Source: Laccaria trichodermophora
Taxonomy: Eukaryota; Basidiomycota; Agaricomycetes; Agaricales; Hydnangiaceae
Direction of reading: 5' to 3'
Assembly: GCA_018417955.1 (NCBI GenBank)
Contig: JACTVC010000017.1
Location: 806,001-870,000 of the forward strand
DNA length: 64,000 bases
The notes under the pieces were generated by a model that was given only the letters and a program-made list of their open reading frames with translations, was not told the origin of the DNA and made no database searches. The position numbers and the translations under genes were made by a program. This document shows, piece by piece, positions 46,183-56,947 of this stretch; the first letter of the stretch is position 1, and every line of letters begins with the position of its first letter.

Positions 46183-47104
46183 AACCTAAGATATCCAAGT
46201 GGTCAGTTGTCCAATGGACCATACAGCTACCCCAATGGGCCCAATCTAAGTTGACGCTAATGGACATAGGTTGGCCCAATTGGTGTGGACGTTAAGTTGG
46301 CATTGTTGGGGCCAATTGGGCCAAAATAACAAAACCCTTTAGAAACATAATTGGGCCCAATGACCCATAGACAAAGTGAATTGAGCGATATGAGAATAGA
46401 CAAATGGCCAAAGTTGGGCCCTATCTTCTACAACTAGTAATTAGGCTATGGGGCATAATTGGGCCCAATCTTTTGTAACCCATTCGGCTCCTGATCATCG
46501 GCTCCGGAAAATGAACCGCATTCATTTCGGGCCACGGGTAGGGTTAGGGCTGAGATGGGGTTAGGGTTAACGCTTCCGAAGAATTTGGCTAGGTTTATTA
46601 GGGTTAGGGTTAGTCCTTCCAATGAATTGGCCAAATTTCCAACAAATTTGAGAACAGGCTTCGGCTCCGATAGCCGAGAAACAGGGTGGCGGTTTGAATG
46701 CTGGGTGAACGGATGCATTCCATCAGTGTCCCCCAGCAGCTTTTGAATTTAGTTATTATTTCCCGGAGAGTGCAGAATTCATTTCGGCGAATAATTTCAT
46801 AGACCGACCCTTGATGCATTCCATCACCGTCATCCAGCAGCCTTTCCCTCTCGTTTCCAACATCTCCCCAATTTTCTTTTCCGTAACCCCATTTCTAATA
46901 CATATACTAAACTCGACTCTCTTGGAAATGCCCCCAGCATATTCCCCGAGAAAGTAGTTCATTTCGGCAATTACGTAATGGCCGGAGGAATGATACCCGA
47001 CGTTGACATCGAAGGCCAGTAAATTATACATGTGGATGGCATGAGGCATTCATTGTATAAAGACGCATGTCCTATATTTGAAGCCCATTCCCCTTTACCA
47101 CATT
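46183..47104. other. Left subterminal region of the KDZ element
   Basis: It holds repeated ATTGGGCCCAAT-like motifs (for example at about 46352 and 46457) and telomere-like TTAGGG runs at 46535-46615. No supported gene lies before the dioxygenase. Confidence 0.6.
46535..46615. repeat. Interstitial telomere-like TTAGGG cluster
   Basis: Three short clusters (GGGTAGGGTTAGGG, GGGGTTAGGGTTAAC, TTAGGGTTAGGGTTAG) lie inside the transposon's left subterminal region. Single copies recur at about 49745 (complement), 50931, 56708 and 56730 within the same element. Confidence 0.75.
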
Positions 47105-48465
47105 ATGGGGCGTCCGCCAACGGCATTGGAGGGCATCACTGATGATGTCTCGACGTACTTCGCTGGTCGGCTTCGGCATAAATTGTTTAACTTTCCCAAT
47201 GACTATCCGGCAAAGTCCATGTCGGAGGCACTTGTTACTCATTGCGAAAGAGCCATCGCCGTGATCGCCGAAGCATGGATAAACCCCCCCATCGTCGTGA
47301 GTTGGGAGGTGAACGACTATGTTCAGGCCATTGGAAAAAAGCCCACTGGTACGTATCACTTGTGCAACAGATAGAAGAAAACATCACCTTCCCATCACAG
47401 GTACATCTTTACTTTTAGAATCAGCTATTTCGGACAAATTTCCACCAGCATTCCCGGATTATATCGACGTCCTTGAGGGAAGCCCGGCGAGAATAAACGA
47501 CCGAGACAGCCATATCCTCGGATGGTATCTACCTGGGATTATTTCCGACGAGCTGCAGGTGAGCGAATTTGTACTGAACAAGATGGGCCACTCATTACGA
47601 GTTAGTCACAAGTCCGAGACGCCTTGGAAATACTTCATCCGATACTGGAGGTTCCGGCGGCGAAGGCGAATGCTAGTTGGAGAAGTGATCCAAAATACTT
47701 TCGGAATAAATTGTTTTGCAAGCACCCCCCGGGGGTCGTGAATTTGGTACCACTCTGGTATCAAGCTGGACATGCGGTTGGTCGACACAACCTTGACGAT
47801 TACATCAAACTGAACATTCATTTCAGCATGATGGCACTCCATTGCTACCATCGGCGGCTCTGAAAGAAGATAATGGCCCCGGCGAACAATTTCTTAAGGC
47901 AATAATCGAGTTTCAAGCCATCATCGGGGGGATCATGAGCGTTATTCACCCTGAGCAACATTATGAATCGCGAGGATCGCTCCTTCGATGTTGCAGTCTA
48001 AAGGGTTCACAGACACCAGATCAAGACCGCTTCAAACGTATCATGAAGGTCTGGGGAACTGGCTTCACTGGGCTTTCTGTCATTAGCGAACGTGAAACCC
48101 CCTTCCACCGTGATGGCCAAAATGCGGATTGGATGTATGATTTAATAGTCAACATCAGCGAACAGGTCGATCCTGACATTCGGGCGGACTTACCTGGTAT
48201 TGGGATTAGATTTCGGTATGGATCTGGCACGGTTCTTTCAATTCAGAGCAAGGTAGTAAGGCATGGTGTATCGGCGTCAAGTTCTGACCGATATTCCCTC
48301 GCGTTTTTCATGAGAGACCAAGTATCCCGACGGTTGAATGTTTTTCAGGAGGTGATGATGTCCGAAAGGTTGTTCCGGAAGTGGCTGTCTCTAAATGAGC
48401 TGGAGAGAGTCGAGGCGATGGTACGGATTCAGAAAGGTGGTCTGTTATTACCACTGAACTACTAA
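47105..48465 (+). CDS. TET/JBP-like 2-oxoglutarate and Fe(II) dioxygenase
   Basis: Four exons fit: 47105-47348, 47401-47558, 47606-47776 and 47827-48465, totalling 1212 nt (403 residues) in frame. The third intron has a weaker donor. The C-terminal half is a double-stranded beta-helix dioxygenase core. The HxD motif is in ETPFHRDGQNADWMYDL (His codon 48106-48108, Asp 48112-48114). The distal His is in SKVVRHGVSAS. The 2-oxoglutarate-binding Arg is in SSDRYSLAFFMRD. This arrangement and the following RDQVSRRLNVF match fungal TET/JBP enzymes, which oxidise 5-methylcytosine. Such genes are known passengers of basidiomycete KDZ transposons. The gene is probably active by sequence. Its role could be to counter methylation silencing of the element, which is inference. 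Confidence 0.8.
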
Positions 48466-48490
48466 GTACAATACATGTGTTTGCTTTGAT

Positions 48491-49675
48491 TTAAAACTCG
48501 GAAAAAACACGTTTGAACTCTGCCGCCGCTCCTGACAATGGTATCTGCGGTTGATGAATTCGAGCGACGTTCAACTGAATATGGGGAAGTGGTTGAAACC
48601 CCCCCGCTAAGACCCTACGAGGAAGTGGCTTGACAGGACGATCGATGGAATTGCCTACTGAGGCGACGGCGGCAGTGTGACCCAACGAGGATGGACGAAC
48701 AATAGGCTTGCTGGCGGAGGCGACGTCAGTGGTTTGAGCCGACGAAGATGACTTCAAAGGTTTCACGATTGGTAACTTGATGTCACCAGCCGCGGGCGGC
48801 GATGACAATTTCGATGCAGCAGTCATCGCCGGCTGCACCGCAAGCGATCCATCATCTGTTTCGTCGTCGTCGGACTCATCAGCGGTGGGTCGAATGTGCT
48901 TTACTATCAACCTCTCGGAGAATGAGTCCCCCCATACTTCCCTGAACTCTGACGACATTACATCAATTGCCGCCGTCGCAGTCTCAAGGCGCTCCTCGAG
49001 TTCGGAGAGTCTCTCCGTAAGACGCCCCAATTCGACTTCCAAAATCTTCCCACCTCGGGCAATGCTCTCGCGAATTTGCTTCATTCTGTCGAGTTCTAAT
49101 ATATCCGACGAAACCTGGTTATCCGTCCAAGTGTTGTAATGAGCGCTTAGCTGTACCATATTCAAGAGATGTATATGACATGAATTAACGAAGTCCACTT
49201 ACCATATCGGAGTGACATACCAATCCCATACCCTGGATCCGCTGCCAGTCACGAGGTTTCCCTACACGCTCCCGAATATCCTTGTCCTCCCACCAATTGT
49301 CTACGTACGTCGGGACTAAACAATCCGGCGAGGTAGTGGGAGTATGCCACGATAACTCGGGTGGCCCATTTGCCTTGAATGCCGCCTGGAGAAAGGTTGG
49401 TATGTCATATGTGAATTCTTCCATAGCATGGGCGCCGAGGGCGTTTTTTATGAATTCCTGATTGATATGAAGGCTGATTATAAAAGAAGAATGGGGGTAC
49501 TCACGAGTTCTTCCCGGAATAAAGTCAACCAGATGGTTTTTTCTTCGTCGGACATATGTGGTTTTTCGTTCCACGCCTTTGTTGCTGCTCTTGACCGGGA
49601 CGTCATCATGTAAACCAACATTTGCATGGGGCGGGTACGGTCGATGGATTCCAGCTGGTGTGGGGTGAATAACAT
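48491..49675 (-). CDS. KDZ cargo: coiled-coil protein of unknown function
   Basis: A minus-strand gene downstream of the transposase and converging on the dioxygenase. From ATG 49675 (MLFTPHQLESIDRTRPMQML) exons continue through HMSDEEKTIWLTLFREEL, then EEFTYDIPTFLQAAFKANG, then DWQRIQGMGLVCHSDM. A GTAAGT intron at about 49145-49200 leads to LSAHYNTWTDNQ and a clear coiled coil (LTERLSELEERLETATAAID). After that comes an acidic DESDDDETDDG stretch and a Ser/Pro-rich tail. No family is recognised. It could instead be the last exons of the transposase gene. Confidence 0.5.
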
Positions 49676-49765
49676 GACGAGATAAGAGAATCAACGCTGT
49701 GCTTGATCGATGGATAGAAACCGACAAACATATGACAACAATTACCAACCCTAACCTACAGGATC

Positions 49766-52700
49766 CTAAATAGCACCCGACAGCTGACATTCTGACAAGG
49801 CTTGTATATGGAATCCCCGCCACATGGCAGCTTGCCTCGATGCGTAACAGCGCTTTCCGCCGGTGCTGTCGTCCCGGAGCTTTTCCCACCCCTCCGCCCG
49901 TTTGATGAAATATAGCATTGACCATTTCATCTCTCTTGGAACCAGCTTTGATTCTTCCACCCATCTCTCGTGTCTCGCCTTTGTTCGGAGATAATTCACA
50001 CGGAATACTTCAGAAAGTTAAGTGAACATGAATATTGGAAGGTTACTTTACTCACATTCTTCCATATGGAAATCATTTTCTGAATCGCCATGTATATTAA
50101 ATCCCCAAAACCAGGGAATATCTTGGTTCCGAAAGCCTGGTTTATTTGGCCGAGATATGTTCGGAAGCAAATGCGTATCTCCCTTTTTGATTTCCTTGAA
50201 TCGCGACAGAATTTCTGATGACGCAGCCAGCCGTTGTAACGCCCATCGGGCTTGACCATAAACACGAAGGTGATGTGCTAGATTTCGGTCAATGGCATTT
50301 ACCTGATCATAAGATTTCGTTTTCCCTTTTTTACTCTCTTCATTGTTGATCTTCTTCCGATAAATAAACGACTTGTGTCCGATATCCAGCCGGATTGATG
50401 CAAGGGTGTCATTGGCTTGCGCGACTCGCAATTCAATTTCGACCAGGCGAGCAGCTTGCATAGACTGTGGGAGATCCAAAAGTGCCGATGGTAGAATGAT
50501 CTCCTTGTATTCTGGAAGAGTATTATCTCCCTGAGGTGGGTTATTCTGTAACAACTCCAAGTCTTCTTCATCTTCGTATTCATCCATTGTAGGTGGAACC
50601 AACAATCCATCCAAAAGGTTGAGTTCCGGAAAGAATGTTATCGAATCCTGCTCAAAGGCGTCCAGGCGCTTGACAAATCGTTGCCTCCGGCGGGCCAGCT
50701 CTAGTTTATCTTCCGACGTCGGCTTCTTCCCCATGAGCCTTGCAAACCGGCTCAGAGCAAGCCTACATGTGACGATAATGGACAAGGTAAATGTTGGTAA
50801 ACATTAACTTACTGAGTTTCCTGAAGCTTAATCCCTGTACCAACCCAAAGGGAGAGTCCAACATTCTTCCGGAGACCTTGTTCTTGCGCCATTAGCTCCG
50901 CCTGAACATCTTTCTGATTTGGCACTGATAAATTTATGGTTAGGGTTATTCAACTGCAATTTACAATTGAACGACTTACGTTTGGGAGTTTCCGCCTCAT
51001 ACACGTCCATGGCATGTGGTTCTGACACCCGGCGGACTTGTGCCTCCTCTGCCTGAGAGTCCCAAGACCTCAATTGATCTATAGAAGCTGTATCGGAAAG
51101 CTTTTGTAATTCAGCCTCAGCCTCGGGAAGGGCTTTCTGAATTCGTTTCCATCTTTTACAAAGCGACGCAACTTTGCCAAGAAATTAGAATGATGGAAAG
51201 CCGACATGTTACTTTGCTCACCCATGTTGACCAGCTTTTTCCAGTTGTTGTCACCCATGTGTGCATCCAGCACTTCTGTTCGATGCGCCAGGGTCATAGT
51301 TCTTGATATTCGGCCGACGTGATTCAGAGTGGACCACAACGTTTCCAATATTTCGCCGTCGGATTGTCCCGCACCAAGAATAAACGTTGGTGAAAACCTT
51401 GCCAGACAAACAAGTTGGTGTCCGTGAACGTGAAATAGGCCAATACCCGGAATAATAATGAGGCCGGGATGAACTTCTAGGAAGGGGGATTGTCCAACAC
51501 GCTTTCGAAAATTTACAAAATATTGGCAATTGACATCATAAACGAGAATGCAACGAGGTGCATCGGTGGCGCCTGTGTTTTTAATCGCCTCGCAGAACGC
51601 GTAATCCATATTCATCTGTCTGATTTTTATGTCAATCTCTATTTAGCTGGTAAGATCTTGAACAATACCTCTCCCCCTTTTGAAAATCAACCACGCCGCC
51701 GGGGCAATAACAGCCATGTCGGAGGCAGGCCGCTGCTCCGAGGCCAGTTGAATCACAGCCCTTGTGTATTTTTGACTTGTCGTTCACAGCATGATGCTCA
51801 TTACAAGTGGGCTTCTACTTCATGAGTTAGATGGATTTAAAGCTTGGATCAGGGTGACCTTACTTCTTTAATATCAGGTGCCGTGGCCAAATGGTTCGCA
51901 TACTGACTTTTTTCTACCATATAGCCTTGCCCGGACTTCAACCAGACGTCGTCACCAGGATGCCTTTGAGCCTTGTGATTACAAGAAAAGTTACCATCAA
52001 GGACGAAGCCTCGACTATACGCCCACTGTTCATCATCCTCCTTCCAGGTATTAGGAAGATTTATCCCTGGCTGGGGACATGCGACACAGAAGAGAGCTAG
52101 TTCCCCAGTCTTCGGCTCATCGGGCTTGTGCCCGAATCCAAACCACTTATACTCCTTGATGACCCTCCATTGCCGGCTGGCTCGGAGCAGCTCCCGGTAA
52201 CGATCCTAAAAAGTGTCCATTAAGCCCCAAGTCAACCCAACAAGTTGGCATGCCATGGATACCTTGACAAGATTTGGAAATGCCTTGCACGTCATCCGGC
52301 GAAGCTTGGAAAAATAGTGAAGGGCCGACGTCTTGCATTCCAGGTTTTCTAAAAGGTAGTCATCTAGGAGTTGAAAGGAAAATGCAGTTTGAGGAATGTT
52401 CGAGGTAGATGGAAAGAGGCCCATCCGAAGTAGCTGTATTTCTTCGGATGGTGCTCCGGCGCATGTGCAAAACGAAGTAGGGAGCTGATGGATGCCATTG
52501 ACATGGACGTATGTAAGCACCCGATGTCCATTAATAGTCGATACCGGTGGATCTGGAACTTCGGACTCTGTATAAAGCCCCCCTGTATCCTCGTCAGCTA
52601 TTGCGTCGTAATCTATGTCCTCATCCCCTGGAAGGGTTAGGGGTTCTTCGGCATCAGTCCCAACATCAAAAATTTTGGGCGAGTGATTCATCATTGCATC

Positions 52701-53339
52701 GGACGCATCCCAACGAATTCCAGGACACGGCACGCCATTATGTCCAAGGTGTAGAATTGTTCCAGCTTTCCATAACCACGAAGGTGAGAAGTAATCGCCT
52801 GTCCAGCATTCAATCCGATGAAAGGGATGCCGACGATGCGTAGTCCTGCAGCAGTCAGTACATAGTACAGGAGTGCCCAAACAGCAGCTGCATCTCCATG
52901 TCGCTCCGCGGCTTTCACAAGTTTCGCATATCAAGCCATCTGGTGGGGCCTCTCGTCGGAGTACCTCATCAATGTAAATACGGCGACGTTTGTCCCAGTC
53001 TCTCAGATAATCATTGGTTGACTGGAAATATAGGTACGCATAATAAACTCGTTAGCAAATACATCTCAAGCTTAGAAGCCAACTCACCCGGCTTCCATGA
53101 TTTTCCAGTATGTCAGCTGGGAACTCCATGTATTCTTGGGCAGCTTGTTCAGAGTCACCACCTAATCCTGATGGAGGTAACATGGTTTGTCGTTTAGTTG
53201 GGGATTTTGAAGGAGAGCGGGAAGGAGTGGGAGAGATCTCATTGGGAAGATTGACAGTGACTGGACGCAACCCTCTTCGACTTTGGATGAAATCTACATG
53301 CTTCACGGAGCCGATGACTGTTCGACGTCTGTTATTCAT
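49766..53339 (-). CDS. KDZ transposase with CxC2 region
   Basis: Minus-strand transposase from ATG 53339 (MNNRRRTVIGSVKHVDFI). The CxC2 cysteine cluster lies in 52.93-52.28 kb: CETCESRGATWRCSCC, CTDCCRTTHRRHPFHRI, FCTCAGAPSEEIQLLRMGLF and SALHYFSKLRRMTCKAFPN. A second cysteine patch near 52.05 kb reads LALFCVACPQPGINLP. The RNase-H-like core (51.6-51.1 kb) shows LVYDVNCQYFVNF (first Asp), HVHGHQLVC, and DGEILETLWSTLNHVGR (acidic residue), then DNNWKKLVNM. C-terminal exons include RHERWVEESKLVPREMKWSM and KRCYASRQAAMWRGFHIQAL. Many short introns. I found no stop inside conserved blocks, unlike the KDZ copy at 18.8 kb. Confidence 0.8.
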
Positions 53340-53698
53340 GCTGATTCCGCTGTTAGAAAGTGCTGAGGAAGGTGTATGCTTTATATAACGGTATGTGCAT
53401 CTGATGGAGGAGATAGAAGTGGGAATAATCAATATCTTCCGTCATGCCATGAGAACTCTTTCCCTGATGTATCTCTTGATCTGAAGGGTTACAATATTAT
53501 TGATTATCCAACATTGTAAGTGTTACATGTGTTCTTCATCGATGCATCTCACTGTGGAAGGTACTTTTGAGACAGATGCCTTCTATTTTTGGCAATGAAA
53601 TGGACTAATTGGGTAATCCCGCCTTTATTTGTTTGGTTGAATTGTATCGACGTGGCAAAAGAATAACTCTTTATTTTTCTCAGTTCATAACATACGAC

Positions 53699-56600
53699 AT
53701 GCCCACCTCACCGTCAACAACCTCCCTTGACCCCGAGACTTCCAAATCTGGTTCTGGAGACGTCTGCTCTGATCCGGAAGTTGAAACGAAGGAATACACC
53801 ACCCCTGCTCCATATGTCTGGGAGACGTGGCAGACTGAAATTTTAAACCACTACCTTCCACTATACAAAACCAACAAAACGGTCGGCCAACGTACAGCTC
53901 TGTTGGATAGGTCGTTTCGGAAAATGAAAGCAAAGAGGGACATTCCAGATTCGGAAATATCAAGTCTTCGGAAGGCAAGTAGTTATTACATCCGGTTTAT
54001 GTGAAGCCTGACTTCTCATCCAAGGCAATGAAAATGTGGTTCAGTTTGAAGTCAAAGGTTCGACAGCCGAAGCAATACAAGATTCGGGGCATCAATTGGA
54101 ATTATCGGACTGTGGCTGCCGTGGTAAAAAAGGAGGAAATTAAGGAGGAAGAGGTAGACATGGCAGCCGGGAAGCCAGTAAAGTTTGGCAGTTATCAGTT
54201 GGCGTTGACCAATGTGTTGGAAAGGATGGATAAGGAGGAGCTGAATGAGCTCAAGATTACTGCGGCGAAATGGAATGAAGAAGGACCGTCGGAGGAAGAG
54301 AAGAACAGGTAACGACACTTCCCATGATTCCGGATAAACGTACTTATCAGCCGCCGACAGGTTGTCAGTCAAACATGCGCCCAAGTATGCAAAGGCGTTT
54401 GCGGAAAAATGTTTTAAACAGCTCGGCGCAAGGGTCCTTATCTACTGGGGTTCCATGGACAGCGACGGAGGTTTAGTTTCGGCTCGTTTTGATTTTAATA
54501 ATGAATTGGGAGGCGGCACATCTTACAAAGACATGTTTGATGATGGCGTCGTATCGGATAGAACGTGGGGGAAATACTTGGAGAGGGTTTACAAGCCTAC
54601 TGAGGAGCAGCCGACGCATCAGCTTCAGCCGAAAGGTGCTCCGATGGTCCTTGATAATAGCGATGGAGAGCCAATTCTCCCTGATGAAAGAGTGTGGCCC
54701 TCCGATCTCACAGGCCAGGGGCTTATTACCTGGCAGAAGCGACTTCTTCGGTCTTTTCTCGGAGCTCATTACGGTATGTTGTTGATCTTTATGCTTCCAC
54801 CCTTTCCTGACTGGCTGGAAGCATTGGTCACTAAGGACGGAAGCTATCGATGTCCCTGGACCAATATTATACAATCTCCGAAGGACTTCATTGATGCCGA
54901 ATATCTACCAGACTACGACACAATGGACAAGGAGCCATCTCATCTCCCCATTTCAAAGGTCCGGAAGCTGTTACGATTTTGGTTGGAACGTCAATCCTCG
55001 GGGCAGGTGGTATTTCGATGGAAGTCAATCCTAGAAAATGGTGAAAGAGTCCCGGCCAAAGCTCCGAAGCAAAGGGGGAAGTCGACCGAAGCTCCGAGGA
55101 GAAAGGTGGGAGTAAAGGACGATGGCACAGCGAAGAAGGGTAAAAGGTCACGGCGAAACTCCCATAGAGGCCGGAAGCAGGTTACCATGCAGGCTGATAT
55201 TGTGTCCGATGATGAAACTGTCTCCGATGACGAAAACCTGGCTCCCACTGAACGAAGTGTCCCGATACCCATGGCGCCCGATGGTAGATCTAAGCCAAGC
55301 AACCAAGATATTCTGGACGACTCTGACCCCATCGTCATAAAGCCAAGGAGACATATCAAGCCGAGACCCATCAAGAAGCCGAAAGCCATCTCCCAGGACT
55401 CAGATGTGGAGTCCGCCGGCGAGGAATTTAACTTTGAGTCAGCTGATAAATTTAACTTCTCCGACGATGAGCCAGTTGTTCAGCCAGCTGTCAGACAACC
55501 AGCTCAAATTCGGGAGTTAAGCCCACTCTGGAAGGCCTTCAAGGACCAGTTACCCGAAGAATACGAGTCATGGTCTCCTGATGAGTTGCAGATTCAATTT
55601 CAAGTCTTTCGGGGATGGGGCGAATCACAGGGCTTATTTACCTCTGGTGGTGGAGGTGAGGGTTTGATTGATGGGGAATTGGCATCGGCGGCACATGTTC
55701 AACAGGGACTGGACGACCTTTCAACAGCCGGCGACGTTGCCAATCCCCAGACCGGCGATGTTGTCAATGCTCAGACCGGCGATACTTCATCAGCCGCATA
55801 TCAGGGACTGGACGACGATTCACCAGCTGGCGATACTGCCAATCGTATGTTCAGCCTACCAGGGAACTTCGGAGCACAGAGGGAAAGTGGAGTAGTCAGT
55901 CCCCCTTGTCAGGCTTTGGTACCTCTGAACAAAGGTCCACTACCATGTCCCCCAGCTATACCTCCGACGATAGCTTTGGACATGCATCTTTCTAAGGATG
56001 TCGTTTCTTTGGGACCTGTTCCAGTATCATATTCAAAATACACAACACCACGTTTTGCGAACTTGCTCAACCAATTTAAACAACTTTCCTCCTCAAAGCT
56101 CTCCGATGATAATCCCAGAAACGGCAACTCCACATCCGAACCGAGTCCCAGCATTCCCAGAATGACTGACATAATGGGGACCGCCCGACCGAATTCTGCC
56201 CCAATGGAGCCTGGCCGATTTGTCAAAGACCATCTGCTATCGGCGATAACGAAAATTGGTCATACATCATTGCCAGCGGCGAGGCCCAATATTGATATTC
56301 AAGATTCGTCGGACCCCGTCCTTTCTCCAGCCACTATCTTACGAAATACTTACACACCGCCGGCGGTCGATATGGCCGGTGCAATGTCTTCCAAGATTTC
56401 ATCACATCCTTTGGCAGCTGTTGAAAAGTTCAATACGAACTCTCTCACCTCATCGTCGGAGGGAATTATGCTACCCCTTGTAAAGACACAACCGGCGGCG
56501 ACTCTTCCCCCGATGAAAACGAGAAAACGCAAGGCAGAACAAGAACCATTTGCTGTAACGAAAAGAGTTACAAAGCCTCCAAATAAACTTCCAACTACTC

Positions 56601-56704
56601 TTACGAAAGACACAGATAAGCCGGCGAAACGCGGAAAGAAAACGAATGCCACATCCGACAACCCTCCCAAACGGGGCCGGGGTAGGCCCAAAAAAAGTAC
56701 ATAA
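53699..56704 (+). CDS. Large KDZ cargo protein with AT-hook-like tail
   Basis: Three exons fit: 53699-53974, 54025-54308 and 54361-56704, totalling 2904 nt (967 residues) in frame. The first intron appears to be GC-AG. The N-terminal 200 residues are helical (YVWETWQTEILNHYLPLYKT; VKHAPKYAKAFAEKCFKQLG). A conserved-looking middle follows (ARVLIYWGSMDSDGGLVSAR; YRCPWTNIIQSPKDF). A 48-nt stretch at 54775-54822 could be one further intron in phase. The C-terminal half is disordered, Ser/Pro/Asp-rich, with basic patches KKGKRSRRNSHRGRK and KTRKRKAE. It ends KRGRGRPKKS, an AT-hook core. Gene order and one helical exon match cargo gene 1 of the other KDZ element. A DNA-binding accessory factor is the likely role. 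Confidence 0.7.
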
Positions 56705-56947
56705 TGATCTAGGGTTAGCAGTGTTGCCACTAGGGTTAGGTTGTACTTCGGACCATCCACAACCTTTGGCAGGATGGCAGGAATTTCGGTCAATATGAAA
56801 ATTCTTTTTCAAAAAGAATGTTCATATTTCGGCAATTACAGCACAACTTGCTGTAATGCCTATCAAACTACTTCTATTTACATGTTGCTATATAAAATGT
56901 TTGTGAGATGTCTAAGGCCGGCGCCGGCGATGGTTTGATGATAGTCC

